64,000 nucleotides of DNA, taken from contig CAMAUE010000004.1 of assembly GCA_945861245.1 (NCBI GenBank), forward strand, positions 1 through 64,000, written 5' to 3'. How positions within the stretch are numbered: position 1 is the stretch's first letter; each line of letters begins with the position of its first letter. Source of the stretch: Singulisphaera sp. GP187. Its GTDB lineage: Bacteria > Planctomycetota > Planctomycetia > Gemmatales > Gemmataceae. The notes under the pieces are model-generated. The model was not told the origin of the DNA. It saw only the letters and a list, made by a program, of their open reading frames with translations, and made no database searches. This document shows, in pieces, positions 17,968-27,844 of the stretch. Both the position numbers and the translations under genes were made by a program.

Positions 17968-20900
17968 TTACCGATCCACGACGCGGAGCTTGATCTCGTC
18001 GGAGTTGCCTTTCAGTTCCGGTGCGTACATGGCATATGCACGCGTCGGCAGGGCGCTGAATTGGCCGGGGATCTCGGCTCGCATGCGGTAGCTGATCGAG
18101 TGCTTGCCGCGGGCGAGGTTGCGGACGAAGAACGCGACCTTCTCATCACGCAGTTCCATGTAGGCGCCCATCGAGTTGGGCACATAGCCGCTGCGTAGAC
18201 TCACTGGCTCGAAGCCGGCGGCTTTCGGGTCCTCGAAGATCAGGTACTCGTAATCGTTCTTGCTGTCGATTTCGAGTTCCACTTCGACGAGGTCGCCACT
18301 CTTGAGCGTCGCCAGGTTCGCCAACTCCGACCGCGTGTATTTCTCGACGGCTTGACCGAGCGCCTGGCCTTTGCTGCCAGACACTTTGATCTTCTCATCC
18401 ACGCGGGTCAGCTTGTAATACTTGCGGTTGACCTTCACCTCCAGGCCGGCGCGGGTGATGAAATCTTCGAGCGTGAAGTTCGTGACATAGGCGTTGAAGT
18501 AGACCGGGCCGGAACCGCGACGCTTGATTTCGAGCGTGTGCTTGCCGGTGGTGACTTTATCGCCGACGAGTACGAGCTTGTTGTCGAAGCTGAAGAGGTT
18601 GTCCTTGTTGATGGCGACTTCCTTGTGCTTCTTGCCGTCCAGCCAAACTTCGACGGTCATGTCGGGCCGATCTTCGCCGGACATCTTGATGTAGTCCGCG
18701 AACGCCTCGACGCAGATGGCGGTATCGCGGGTGCTCTTCCAGTAGGTCGCATGTCGGCGGTTGTTGAGCAGGTACTTGACGAGTCGGCTGGCCTTCTCGT
18801 CTTTCGCGCCGGTGAGCGAGAGCAGCTTGAGGTAGTAGGCGTTCGCTTCGATCTCGTTGCCATGCCAGTTCCACCACTGGTTGCTTTCGGGCATGCGGAG
18901 ATACGCGGTCTGGTTCTCGTCATCGCTGACGAGGTACTGCGAGATGTTCTCCATAATCATCGCCAGCTTGTCTTTCTGGCCTTGCTTGTGCAGAGCCAGG
19001 CCGAACATCGCCTTGGCGTAGACGGCGAGATGCGTGCGGTCGCGATAAAGGAAGTCGCGCATCTCGGTGTTATCGACTTTGCCGTCCACGAGCGTCATGT
19101 AGACCATGGCGTCGATATTGTCGGCATATTCCTTGTAGGGCCGAGTCTTCGTGACGGCGTTGTTCAGCATGACGATTTGCTGGTTCTGGTAGCCCTTCAA
19201 CCACTCGGTGCCGCGTTCGAGCATGTTTTGCGGCAAGTTGACGTCGTTGGCCTTGGCGATCTGCAAACCGTGGACGACAACTGCGGTGGTGTGAGGATAG
19301 GAGCGTTCGCCGAAACCGGAGAACCAGCCCCAGCCGCCGTCGCCGAGTTGCATGCTCTGGAGAGCGATCACGCCCGCCTGGGCCATCTTGCGAACTTCGT
19401 CCTCGTTGAATACGGGATTTCGCTTATTGGTTCGGCCCCAATCTTTCAGGCGTTTGCGATCGTCGCCGATCTCCTGGCTGTTGAGGTTCGTGACATGTTT
19501 CTCGATCTCTTTCAGGTCGAGCTTCATGTTTTGCAGCACACGCTGGGTGATGACCGTCGGCAGGAAGCGGTTGAGCGTTTGCTCGGTGCATCCATAGGGA
19601 TAGTCAACGAGATACGGGATGGCATCGATCATGGCACCGGCGAGGGTCGGCGAGTAGCGAACTTCGAGCACGCTTTCGTTGACGCGGCGCTCGGCGGGGA
19701 CGCTGAACGTGACCGTGCCGAGGTTCTTGTCAGGGCGAATGACGCCGGTGAACGATTCCATCTTGAGCATGCCGTGCACGAACACAGGGAAGCGCATTTG
19801 CATGGCGTCGGCATCGCCATCGGTGACGGCTTTCATGCGGACGATCGCTTCGCCTTCGCTGATGACTTTGACGCGCCAATCGACGCGCTGCTCGCCCTTG
19901 GACGCGATGGTGATCTCGCGGACCATCGGATCGAGCGCGGTGAGCGTGCCGCCGTCGAACTCGAGAGAGACGCGGACTTTCTTTTCGGTTTTGAGATAGT
20001 TGTGTACATTCGCGGACAGCACGACTTCGTCTTTCTGCACGAAGAAGCGCGGTGCCTGCATGCGGACGATGAGGTCCTTCTTGGTGACGACCTCGGCTTC
20101 ACCCTGGCCGACTTTTGTGCCATGGCCGAGCGTCCAGACGCGGATCTTCCAGGCGGTGAGTTGATCGGGCGTATCGAAGGTGACCTGGGCGAGGCCGGCC
20201 TTATCGGACTTGATCGACGCGGACCAATAGGCGGTGTCGGCGAAGTTCTTGCGGATAGTCGGTTCGATGCCGGGCTGGCCGGCGACTTCTCGTTCCGTTT
20301 GGCCGTCGCCCTTGGCATCGCTTTCACGTCGGGCGAGGTAGGCGTTGCCGTTCTGCTGGCGCAACTGGTTCTCGCCGCGCCCGCCGCCCATTCCGCCGGG
20401 TGCCGCGGCACCCAGCATGGCGCGATTTTCCGAGCCGTCTTGCAGGCCAAGTTGCTTTTTCTCCTTGTCTTTTGCACCGAATTCTTCGACCACAGTCGCG
20501 CCGAAGACGCCGAGGTTGGACATGCCGACCTCGTTCTTCTTCATCAAGCCGCCCGAGTAGTAGAGCAGGCTCGATTCGGTCTGGGGTTGATGATGGCGGC
20601 GCCATTTCCAGAAGAATTCCTTGATCTCAGGCACGTTCGAGCCGCCGGAGATGTACTCGACGCTCTTGTCATACACGCTGACAACGGCGGAACCTTCAAA
20701 CGGCTTGCCCTGGTTGTCCGTCAGTTTGACGTTGACGATGGCCTTTTGGCCTGGCTTATACTCTTGCTGATTCGGCACGACCTCAACGTTGACAACGCGC
20801 TTTTCGGGCGGCACGATCAGTTCGCGCGTTTCCGTATGCACTCGGCCATCGGCGATGGTCATCGCTTCGAGGAAGAAGTTCGGCATGTCACGCTGAACGA

Positions 20901-23900
20901 CCTCGATTTCCTCTTCGATGCTCTTGCCCTTGAGCCGAATGATTTTTGGAGCGAGGTAAACGCCATTGGTCGGGCGAGCGAACAACAGCACCGTGCCGTT
21001 GTTCTTGTTGACGTTGATGTTCAGTTTGACCTTGTCGCCGGGGTTGTATTCCTTGCGGTCGGCGACGAGTTCGATGTCGTTGAAGCGGAAGCCGGTGGAG
21101 TCAAAGCCATCGCCCCGCACGAGGAAGACCTGCCCGCCTTCGATGGTGTTCTTTTTGGCGTCGGTCAACTTATAGGCCAGGCGGAACTGCCCGGGCTTGG
21201 CGGCCTTGATCTGCTGAATCGCGCTGCCTTCGACATTCGTATCGAGTTTCCAGGTTTGGACGGCCTTCTCGACCGGCTCCTGTTTGTCGTTGTAGGTGAT
21301 CTGGAACAGCGTCAATTCGCCCTTGCCCTCGACCGCTTTCTGGTCGAGCGTCTGGGCGCGGAAGGTGGCCTTGACGGTGTCATCGGTGCGATAATGGCCC
21401 TTGTCGAGCCAGGTGTAGACTTTGAAGGCTTTGCGCGAGACGAGCACGTTGCCCTGGCCGACGATCGTGCGGCGCGATTGATCGGTCACTTCCGCAGTGA
21501 TCGTGTACTTGTGGTCCTGGTTGCCGTGGAGCGCCTTGGCGGTTGCCGTGTCGATCAGAACTTCGATTTTACCATCGGGCCCGACGGGCATTTCGCTTTC
21601 GGAGACGATTTCGGGTTGTTCAAAGTTACGCCCCCCCCACCAGCTTGGTATCGGGCGTCGGCAGCCCCATTCTTCAAAGCCAGGGTACCATTCGTAGTCG
21701 TTCGCAAACCACCAGTAGCCGTTGCCGTACATCCAATCCCAGCGGGCGGTCGGGAACCATCGGCTGGAGTGGCTGACGCGAGTGACTTTGTATTTGACGA
21801 TGGCGTTGGTGACGGGAGCGCCGAAGTAGTAGCGTGTGTCGATGTTGGCGGTGATCTTATCGCCGAGCTTGATCGGTTCGGTCGGGGCGATGACCTTCAC
21901 TTCGAATTCGGGCTTCTTGTATTCTTCGACGCGGAAGCTGCTGCCGCCGCGCTGGGCGCCGAGCGGGCCGGCATCCTTGATTTGGATGCCGTAAACGCCA
22001 AGCGTGGCGGAACGGGGTAGGGGATACTCGCCGGAGATGCCGCCGAACTCGTCAGCGGTGTAGTTCTGCTCGAAAATCTTCTCGCCTTTGGGATCGTGCA
22101 GGCGGACTGTGAAATTGCGGCCCGCGAACGACGAGACATCGGGCTGATCGTACTTGGAGTGTTGCACCCACATCTTCCACTGGACGACATTTTCTGGACG
22201 ATAGACCGGGCGGTCGGTGATGACGAAGGTGCGATCCTGGTTGTACTCGGGATCGTGCCGACGGTTGTACCAGACGTTGGTGAAGCCGAGGTAAGCGTGG
22301 CGCATTAACCCCGCAGGCTTGCGTTGCTCGTCTGCGGGCTTGGCCGTGGCGACGATGAGCCATTGGTTGTTCGGCGGCAGATTGTCCTGGCCGAGGATGA
22401 GTTTGCCCTCGGCGTCGGCCTTACCGGTGAACGTCGTCGTGATAACGTTGAACTGATTGACGTTCGGTTTCACTTGCTCGGTGCGCCAGCCGAAGAATTC
22501 GACATTGGCGTTCGGCAGCGGTTCGCCCGTGCTGGCGTCGGCGATGAAGTAGAGCGACTGGTTGTCGAGCATCTTCTTGACGATGACCGTGTCGTTGACC
22601 CACAGCAGGATTCGCGCGGTGTTACCGCCGGCGATTTGACCGGTGACGAGATAGGCGCCAGGCTGCAGCTTCGGCGTCTTGACGGTGACGCGTTCATCGA
22701 CGTGCTGCGGCTTTGGCTTTAGATCGAGCTTCCAGTCGGCGACTTTGCCCATGACGTATTGCGTTTGATTGTCATAGACGAGCCGATGGCCGAGGTTCTG
22801 GATGTTGGTCTGATTCCAATCGATGCGGTTGCCTGGATTGGTTTTGAGGTAAGCTTTGACATCGGCGAGCAGCTTGGGGATATTGACGGCATGGGCTTCA
22901 AAGGCGACTTTGGTGCCGTTGCGGAAGCGGTAATCGAGGATCGATTCCTTGCCGGCAGTCTGGACCTGGACGTTGTCAAATCGGCCCCAGTTGCCGACGA
23001 TCTGGTCGAGCCGTTGCTGGCGCCAGGCGTTTTGGCCGGCGCCGTATTCTTTGATGGCCCGCTTCCAGATATCGGCGGCGCGGGGATACATCCGGCGATC
23101 TTCAAACTCCTGCGCGAGGTTGCCAAGGGCCTGCTCGCCCCACACGGTGCGAGCGCGATCGGCGACGCGGTTGTAAATCTTGATCCAGTTGTATTCGTCG
23201 GGAATGGTGAAGCGCTTCAGGCCGATGGCGAGCCGGGCGATCGATTCGCTGTCTTTGAGCGTGTGCAGGGCGAACGTGCCGGTCTTCTTTTCGTCGGTAT
23301 CGTCGGTGTCGTCGATTCCGCCGAAGCGCCAGCCGTAGTGGGCCATGGTCTGCACACCGAGTTGGCCACGCATGAAGTTGGCGAAGATCATATCGACTTC
23401 GTTGGTTCGACCCGCATCGAGTTCGATTGTCTGCAGGAGCAGCCAGCGCCAGCGTTCGCCATCGGATTTGGCGTCGGCGTAGCTCTTGGGCGTCTTGTGC
23501 AGAACGGGGCTGCCCTTGTCGTCCACGGGAGCGCCGTTGTGATTGCGATTGCGATGGAAGTAGTAGCCTTCCTCGTAGTCGGGGAGTTTGCTCAGATCGG
23601 TGAGGTACTGCAACCGCCAGGCGTCGGCGTACCCGGCCCCGGTGAGGATCATGTTGGCGAAATCGAGGTGCAGCGTCGCCGCTGCGGGACGGTCCGGCTC
23701 GGCCTGGGAGTTGTCCATCGCCTGCTGCATGAGCTGCAAGGCGCGAGCGCGATCGCGTTGCAGGCTATTCATGATCTGCCCGCCGCCACGATGTCCGCCG
23801 CGTTTGAATTCGCCAGCGATCAGAAAGCCGTAGTGATCGCCATAGGCGTAGGTGCGGGCGGCAGTGGCCAGGAGACGCCAGTTCTTTTCGTGAACCTTGA

Positions 23901-24183
23901 TGACGGCTTCGCGAAACGCATCGACTTCCTCGACGCGCCCGAGCCGATTGAGAGCGTTGATGGCGAGATCGAGATCGGGGCCAACGAGCCGAACGTTGGC
24001 GTTGGGATCGAGTGCGAGCCGGCGCAGGCCTTCGTAGGCGACTTTGAAGTTGCCGTCGTTGTAGGCTTTGGTCAGTTTGCCTCGCTGTTCCTCGGGCGTT
24101 CCGGTGCCCGCGAGCACACGGAAGACGAGGAGCAAACAGGCCAACAGGCCGACGAATCCGCCGATATTTTTCAGATGTCGCAT
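17968..24183 (-). CDS. Bacterial alpha-2-macroglobulin family protein (MG2/A2M domains)
   Basis: 2071 aa; FVITDRPVYRPENVVQWKMWV, LYFIADASTGEPLPNANVEF, FADTAYWSASIKSDKAGLAQVTFDTPDQLTAWKIRVW, thioester motif YPYGCTEQTLNRFLP. Confidence 0.93.
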   Translation of the reverse strand: MRHLKNIGGFVGLLACLLLVFRVLAGTGTPEEQRGKLTKAYNDGNFKVAYEGLRRLALDPNANVRLVGPDLDLAINALNRLGRVEEVDAFREAVIKVHEKNWRLLATAARTYAYGDHYGFLIAGEFKRGGHRGGGQIMNSLQRDRARALQLMQQAMDNSQAEPDRPAAATLHLDFANMILTGAGYADAWRLQYLTDLSKLPDYEEGYYFHRNRNHNGAPVDDKGSPVLHKTPKSYADAKSDGERWRWLLLQTIELDAGRTNEVDMIFANFMRGQLGVQTMAHYGWRFGGIDDTDDTDEKKTGTFALHTLKDSESIARLAIGLKRFTIPDEYNWIKIYNRVADRARTVWGEQALGNLAQEFEDRRMYPRAADIWKRAIKEYGAGQNAWRQQRLDQIVGNWGRFDNVQVQTAGKESILDYRFRNGTKVAFEAHAVNIPKLLADVKAYLKTNPGNRIDWNQTNIQNLGHRLVYDNQTQYVMGKVADWKLDLKPKPQHVDERVTVKTPKLQPGAYLVTGQIAGGNTARILLWVNDTVIVKKMLDNQSLYFIADASTGEPLPNANVEFFGWRTEQVKPNVNQFNVITTTFTGKADAEGKLILGQDNLPPNNQWLIVATAKPADEQRKPAGLMRHAYLGFTNVWYNRRHDPEYNQDRTFVITDRPVYRPENVVQWKMWVQHSKYDQPDVSSFAGRNFTVRLHDPKGEKIFEQNYTADEFGGISGEYPLPRSATLGVYGIQIKDAGPLGAQRGGSSFRVEEYKKPEFEVKVIAPTEPIKLGDKITANIDTRYYFGAPVTNAIVKYKVTRVSHSSRWFPTARWDWMYGNGYWWFANDYEWYPGFEEWGCRRPIPSWWGGRNFEQPEIVSESEMPVGPDGKIEVLIDTATAKALHGNQDHKYTITAEVTDQSRRTIVGQGNVLVSRKAFKVYTWLDKGHYRTDDTVKATFRAQTLDQKAVEGKGELTLFQITYNDKQEPVEKAVQTWKLDTNVEGSAIQQIKAAKPGQFRLAYKLTDAKKNTIEGGQVFLVRGDGFDSTGFRFNDIELVADRKEYNPGDKVKLNINVNKNNGTVLLFARPTNGVYLAPKIIRLKGKSIEEEIEVVQRDMPNFFLEAMTIADGRVHTETRELIVPPEKRVVNVEVVPNQQEYKPGQKAIVNVKLTDNQGKPFEGSAVVSVYDKSVEYISGGSNVPEIKEFFWKWRRHHQPQTESSLLYYSGGLMKKNEVGMSNLGVFGATVVEEFGAKDKEKKQLGLQDGSENRAMLGAAAPGGMGGGRGENQLRQQNGNAYLARRESDAKGDGQTEREVAGQPGIEPTIRKNFADTAYWSASIKSDKAGLAQVTFDTPDQLTAWKIRVWTLGHGTKVGQGEAEVVTKKDLIVRMQAPRFFVQKDEVVLSANVHNYLKTEKKVRVSLEFDGGTLTALDPMVREITIASKGEQRVDWRVKVISEGEAIVRMKAVTDGDADAMQMRFPVFVHGMLKMESFTGVIRPDKNLGTVTFSVPAERRVNESVLEVRYSPTLAGAMIDAIPYLVDYPYGCTEQTLNRFLPTVITQRVLQNMKLDLKEIEKHVTNLNSQEIGDDRKRLKDWGRTNKRNPVFNEDEVRKMAQAGVIALQSMQLGDGGWGWFSGFGERSYPHTTAVVVHGLQIAKANDVNLPQNMLERGTEWLKGYQNQQIVMLNNAVTKTRPYKEYADNIDAMVYMTLVDGKVDNTEMRDFLYRDRTHLAVYAKAMFGLALHKQGQKDKLAMIMENISQYLVSDDENQTAYLRMPESNQWWNWHGNEIEANAYYLKLLSLTGAKDEKASRLVKYLLNNRRHATYWKSTRDTAICVEAFADYIKMSGEDRPDMTVEVWLDGKKHKEVAINKDNLFSFDNKLVLVGDKVTTGKHTLEIKRRGSGPVYFNAYVTNFTLEDFITRAGLEVKVNRKYYKLTRVDEKIKVSGSKGQALGQAVEKYTRSELANLATLKSGDLVEVELEIDSKNDYEYLIFEDPKAAGFEPVSLRSGYVPNSMGAYMELRDEKVAFFVRNLARGKHSISYRMRAEIPGQFSALPTRAYAMYAPELKGNSDEIKLRVVDR

Positions 24184-24295
24184 GATATTTCCTCGCCAGA
24201 ACTAGGTGTTTCGCGATAGTATGATCGAAAGTAAGACGACAAACCAGAGCAGTTCGCTTGGATATTTCGGTTCTCTGTCAGAATAGGGAAAGAAG

Positions 24296-24389
24296 CTCAC
24301 GCAAAGGCGCGAAGTCGCAATGAGGGAGTCGCGGCAGGTTCATATGTCTCAACCTTTTTGTTTCCTTTACTTTGCGTCTTTGCGTGAGG
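24296..24389. repeat. Inverted repeat CTCACGCAAAGGCGCGAAG...CTTTGCGTCTTTGCGTGAG (family I)
   Basis: Arms complementary; second copy at 24841, half copy near 29243. Confidence 0.7.
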
Positions 24390-24426
24390 TCGATTTTCCA
24401 CTACTCTCGGAGAACCGTTATTTTAT

Positions 24427-24801
24427 ATGAGTGAAGGAAATTGGCCTATGTTGCAGCGCACTGCGGATGAATTGACAACGCAAGAATTCGACTGGGGCAC
24501 GCTGCGCTGGCTGTGCAACGCTGAGCTGCTTCCGGGCACGACGCAGACCGTCGGCGTCTGCCAGATGTTCGCACGCCAATCGAACCCGACGCATTACCAC
24601 CCCAATTGCGACGAGATTCTCTACGTCCAGCAAGGTCACGGCAAGCACCGCCTCGGCGACGACTGGATTTCAGTCTCGCCGGGCAGCGTCATTCGGATTC
24701 CGCGAGGCATGGTGCATCAACTCGTCAACGAAAGTGACGAGACGATGGTGACGATAATATGTTTCGATTCCGCTGATCGACAGACCGTGTTTTTGCCTTA
24801 G
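24427..24801 (+). CDS. Cupin domain-containing protein
   Basis: HYHPNCDEILYVQQGHGKHRLGDDWISVSPGSVIRIPRGMVHQLVN. Confidence 0.85.
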   Translation: MSEGNWPMLQRTADELTTQEFDWGTLRWLCNAELLPGTTQTVGVCQMFARQSNPTHYHPNCDEILYVQQGHGKHRLGDDWISVSPGSVIRIPRGMVHQLVNESDETMVTIICFDSADRQTVFLP

Positions 24802-24840
24802 AAAAAGGGCTCTGTGCCATTTGTTGTGGGAAAAAAGAGT

Positions 24841-24934
24841 CTCACGCAAAGACGCAAAGAAAGAAATCCAATCGGTTGAGACGGGTTTGCAGCCACTTCT
24901 TTGCGCCTTCGCGCCTTCGCGCCTTTGCGTGAGG
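24841..24934. repeat. Inverted repeat family I, copy 2
   Basis: CTCACGCAAAGACGCAAAG...CGCGCCTTTGCGTGAG. Confidence 0.7.
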
Positions 24935-25189
24935 TTTTTTTGAGAATTTGGCGAAGACCCGATTTCTTTTGCGAAACGGCCCCGACCGAGGAGCTGGGCC
25001 TCGATTGCCCAGGAAGGGCAGTGTATTCAATGGGTGTCTTTTCCCGTGTTCATTCCGTGTGCGTCCGTGGCTGAATTCTTCGCAGGCTACGCAGAATTAG
25101 CTCGAATAGTAGTACAAAGGCACGGAGAAAAACATCAGGAAAATGCGTGTCTGCTCTCTACGAATGGATTACTGTGGTGAATGGTCTGG

Positions 25190-26596
25190 TTAGCCCGGCC
25201 AATGTTGGATCGTCGCGATGGCGATGGCCATGACGAGCGCCATGATGAAACCACCGGCGTGGACAAACAGCAACGCGGTCGAAGCCAGTGCACCCGGCGG
25301 TTCCGCGTTGAACGACTCGAAGACGGTAGCAATGTGTTGGGCCATCGCCTTGGCCGGCGTTTGCGGCGGAAAAATGGTATGCAGTTCCGCCAGGATTTGC
25401 AATGCGGCCTCGCGCGGAATTGAATCGCCGTCGTCCGAGCGAGTTACCAATCCCTCTTGGCCGAGCCGCTGGGCGATGCTCGCCATGCGATAGGCGAACG
25501 GCGCAGCGAGCAACATCAGGACACCGACTGCGACGATACACCAGGCGTCCGCGAAGTACGCCACGCCAATCAGGCATAGGCCGGCGATGACGCGGGAAAC
25601 GATATCGAGAACCGGATGCCGTGCAAACAAGACCGCATGAAGGACCCAGCCGCCGTCCAACGGCACGAACGGCAGGAGGTTAAAGCCATTGAGTATGACC
25701 ATGAGCATCGCCACGTTGATGACCGTCGGCTCGTTTGCGATCAGCCCGACCACGCCGAGGATGGATCCCGCCACGATTCCTGGTATCGGTCCCGCCAGCG
25801 CGACGACGGCTTTTTTCCAACCCGCGACGTTGTAATGCTTCCCCGATACCGCTGCCCCGAAGAACGGAATGAAAAAGATGCGCAAATTGCGGTACCCGAA
25901 ACAGCGCATCGCCAGATAATGGCCGGCCTCGTGAAAGGCGAGCACTGGAATGATGATGAGGAGCTGATCCCAGATATCCTGTATCCGGGCTGCCGCCATG
26001 TATAACAGGAGCGAGACCACCAACCAAGCAATCGACGCTCCCCACCCGGCCTTCTGTGTATCGAGTCGTTCGAGTTCGTCGAGCACGGCCTGGTCGTGCG
26101 GTGCGATGCCTCCCTCTTCAACCACCAGCTCGACGGGCTTGGTCCCGTCCCTCGTTGTGGGCCAATCGTTTGCTTCCTCGGCATCGACACTTCGCACCCT
26201 CGGCGGCAGAGAGTATTTTCCCCACATTCTGCTAAACTCGAATTCCATCTCGCAATAGTCGTCCCTCGGCACGTCCACCTCGTGCGAGGCCGGCCCAATT
26301 GCCACCGTGTGTTTGCCGGCCGGCATTCGGACGACAACGTCGAACCCCTTCTTCACCGAGCCTTCGCCGACCTGAAGCCCGTCCACGAGAATCGGCAGTG
26401 TAATCATGTCAACCAGAATCAAGCGGCCCTGTCCTGTCAATCGCACGACGATGTCGCTTCGTCGCGGCGTTTGCCACGGAAAACTCGGCACGCGGAGTTT
26501 GGCATCGCAATCCGGACAGGTCAACAGACGGCCTGCCCAGTCGTCGTCAACAATGAGCTGGGACCGACACGTCGAGCACTTGATTTCGATCATCAA
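25190..26596 (-). CDS. M50 (site-2-protease-like) metalloprotease with N-terminal zinc ribbon
   Basis: CSTCRSQLIVDDDWAGRLLTCPDCDAKL; FHEAGHYLAMRCFGYRN; NGFNLLPFVPLDGGWVLHAVL. Confidence 0.85.
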   Translation of the reverse strand: MMIEIKCSTCRSQLIVDDDWAGRLLTCPDCDAKLRVPSFPWQTPRRSDIVVRLTGQGRLILVDMITLPILVDGLQVGEGSVKKGFDVVVRMPAGKHTVAIGPASHEVDVPRDDYCEMEFEFSRMWGKYSLPPRVRSVDAEEANDWPTTRDGTKPVELVVEEGGIAPHDQAVLDELERLDTQKAGWGASIAWLVVSLLLYMAAARIQDIWDQLLIIIPVLAFHEAGHYLAMRCFGYRNLRIFFIPFFGAAVSGKHYNVAGWKKAVVALAGPIPGIVAGSILGVVGLIANEPTVINVAMLMVILNGFNLLPFVPLDGGWVLHAVLFARHPVLDIVSRVIAGLCLIGVAYFADAWCIVAVGVLMLLAAPFAYRMASIAQRLGQEGLVTRSDDGDSIPREAALQILAELHTIFPPQTPAKAMAQHIATVFESFNAEPPGALASTALLFVHAGGFIMALVMAIAIATIQHWPG

Positions 26597-26959
26597 TAAA
26601 ACTCGTGAACCATTAAATCTGAATTGGGATGTGGGAAATGGTATCGCATTCTGACGATGCGATCAAGCAAATCTCCCCCGCATCCTGGAATCAAGAAATG
26701 CTAGCGACGGACGACACACGTAAGGCGCCAAAAGTGACGGGCCCGCCAAACGTACGACCAGTCGATATCTCGGGAGGTTGGGTATGAACGAAACTCTTCA
26801 ACCAAAATGAAGGCTTTTGGTTGGTGATAGGCAAGTGACGGACGCGAACTTGGCCGAATCGCACGCGCCCAAAATAGCCATCGAAAAAAACTTCGCCCAA
26901 TCCGTACGACCTCGTAAGAATTTGCGAACACCAACACCGATTGCGAATAGCCTATCTTC

Positions 26960-27781
26960 ATGGAACACCTTGCAACGACGCTCGCGCGTTACGCTCGCCT
27001 GTGGCTGTCGCTGGCCAAGTTCAGCCTCCTCGGCGAACTCGCGTTTCGCACTAACTTCCTCGTCAAAGTCTTCGTCGAATTGCTTTGGCTGGCGATCTTG
27101 CTCGTGTTCAACTTCACGATCTTTCGGCAAACGACGACCATCGCCGACTGGAGTGAATTCGACTACCTCTTTTTCATCGGCTGTTACTTCGCGATGGGCG
27201 GGTTGATCGAGACGCTGTTCCTGGAAAATTGCAACGAGTTCGCCGACTTGGTGCGCTCGGGCGACCTCGACTTCTTTCTGCTCAAGCCGATCGACGAACA
27301 GTTCCTGATCAGTTGCCGAAAGATCGACTGGGCTTGTGCGCCGAATGTCGTGCTTGGGTTTATCGTCATGGCCGGCGCGCTATGGCTCGGCGAACGCCCG
27401 GTCACGTTACCAGCGGTGGCGTTGTTCCTGCTGATGTTCGCCTGCGGCGCCGCTTTGGCGTATGGCATGCTCGTGGCCTTGATGTCGGCATCGATTTGGA
27501 CGATGCGCAACCAAAGTTTGTTTGAAATGTGGTGGCTGTTCACGACGCTGATGCGGCATCCGCGCAGCATCTTTGAGGGGCGCTTGGCGTCGCCCGCGGG
27601 ACTTTTCTTTTCGTTCGTTGTGCCGATCATGCTGGTGACGAATGTGCCAGCGGAAGTGATGGTTCGGGGAATCGACTGGCGGATCGTGTGCTTCACGTTG
27701 TCGGCAAGCGTGATCGCGGTGACGGTGAGCCGATGGATATTCCGATCGGCGATGAAGCGCTACCGCAGCGCGAGCAGCTGA
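26960..27781 (+). CDS. ABC-2 type transporter permease (DUF990-like)
   Basis: Multi-TM protein; LIETLFLENCNEFADLVRSGDLDFFLLKPIDEQFLIS is typical of this family. Confidence 0.75.
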   Translation: MEHLATTLARYARLWLSLAKFSLLGELAFRTNFLVKVFVELLWLAILLVFNFTIFRQTTTIADWSEFDYLFFIGCYFAMGGLIETLFLENCNEFADLVRSGDLDFFLLKPIDEQFLISCRKIDWACAPNVVLGFIVMAGALWLGERPVTLPAVALFLLMFACGAALAYGMLVALMSASIWTMRNQSLFEMWWLFTTLMRHPRSIFEGRLASPAGLFFSFVVPIMLVTNVPAEVMVRGIDWRIVCFTLSASVIAVTVSRWIFRSAMKRYRSASS

Positions 27782-27786
27782 GGCGA

Positions 27787-27836
27787 TTCCGCTTGCCGTT
27801 TAGCGCTCGCGCGACGTGCAGCGAGCGCTAAACGAG
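27787..27836. repeat. Palindrome family C copy
   Basis: TTCCGCTTGCCGTTTAGCGCTCGC...GCGAGCGCTAAACG between convergent genes. Confidence 0.75.
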
Positions 27837-27844
27837 AGAAATGA

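Noticed and set aside
18352-22020. 1222-aa plus-strand ORF antisense to the A2M gene
   Set aside because: High-GC codon-bias artefact: composition is A/V/D/H/R rich with no recognisable motifs, while the minus-strand A2M frame is unambiguous.
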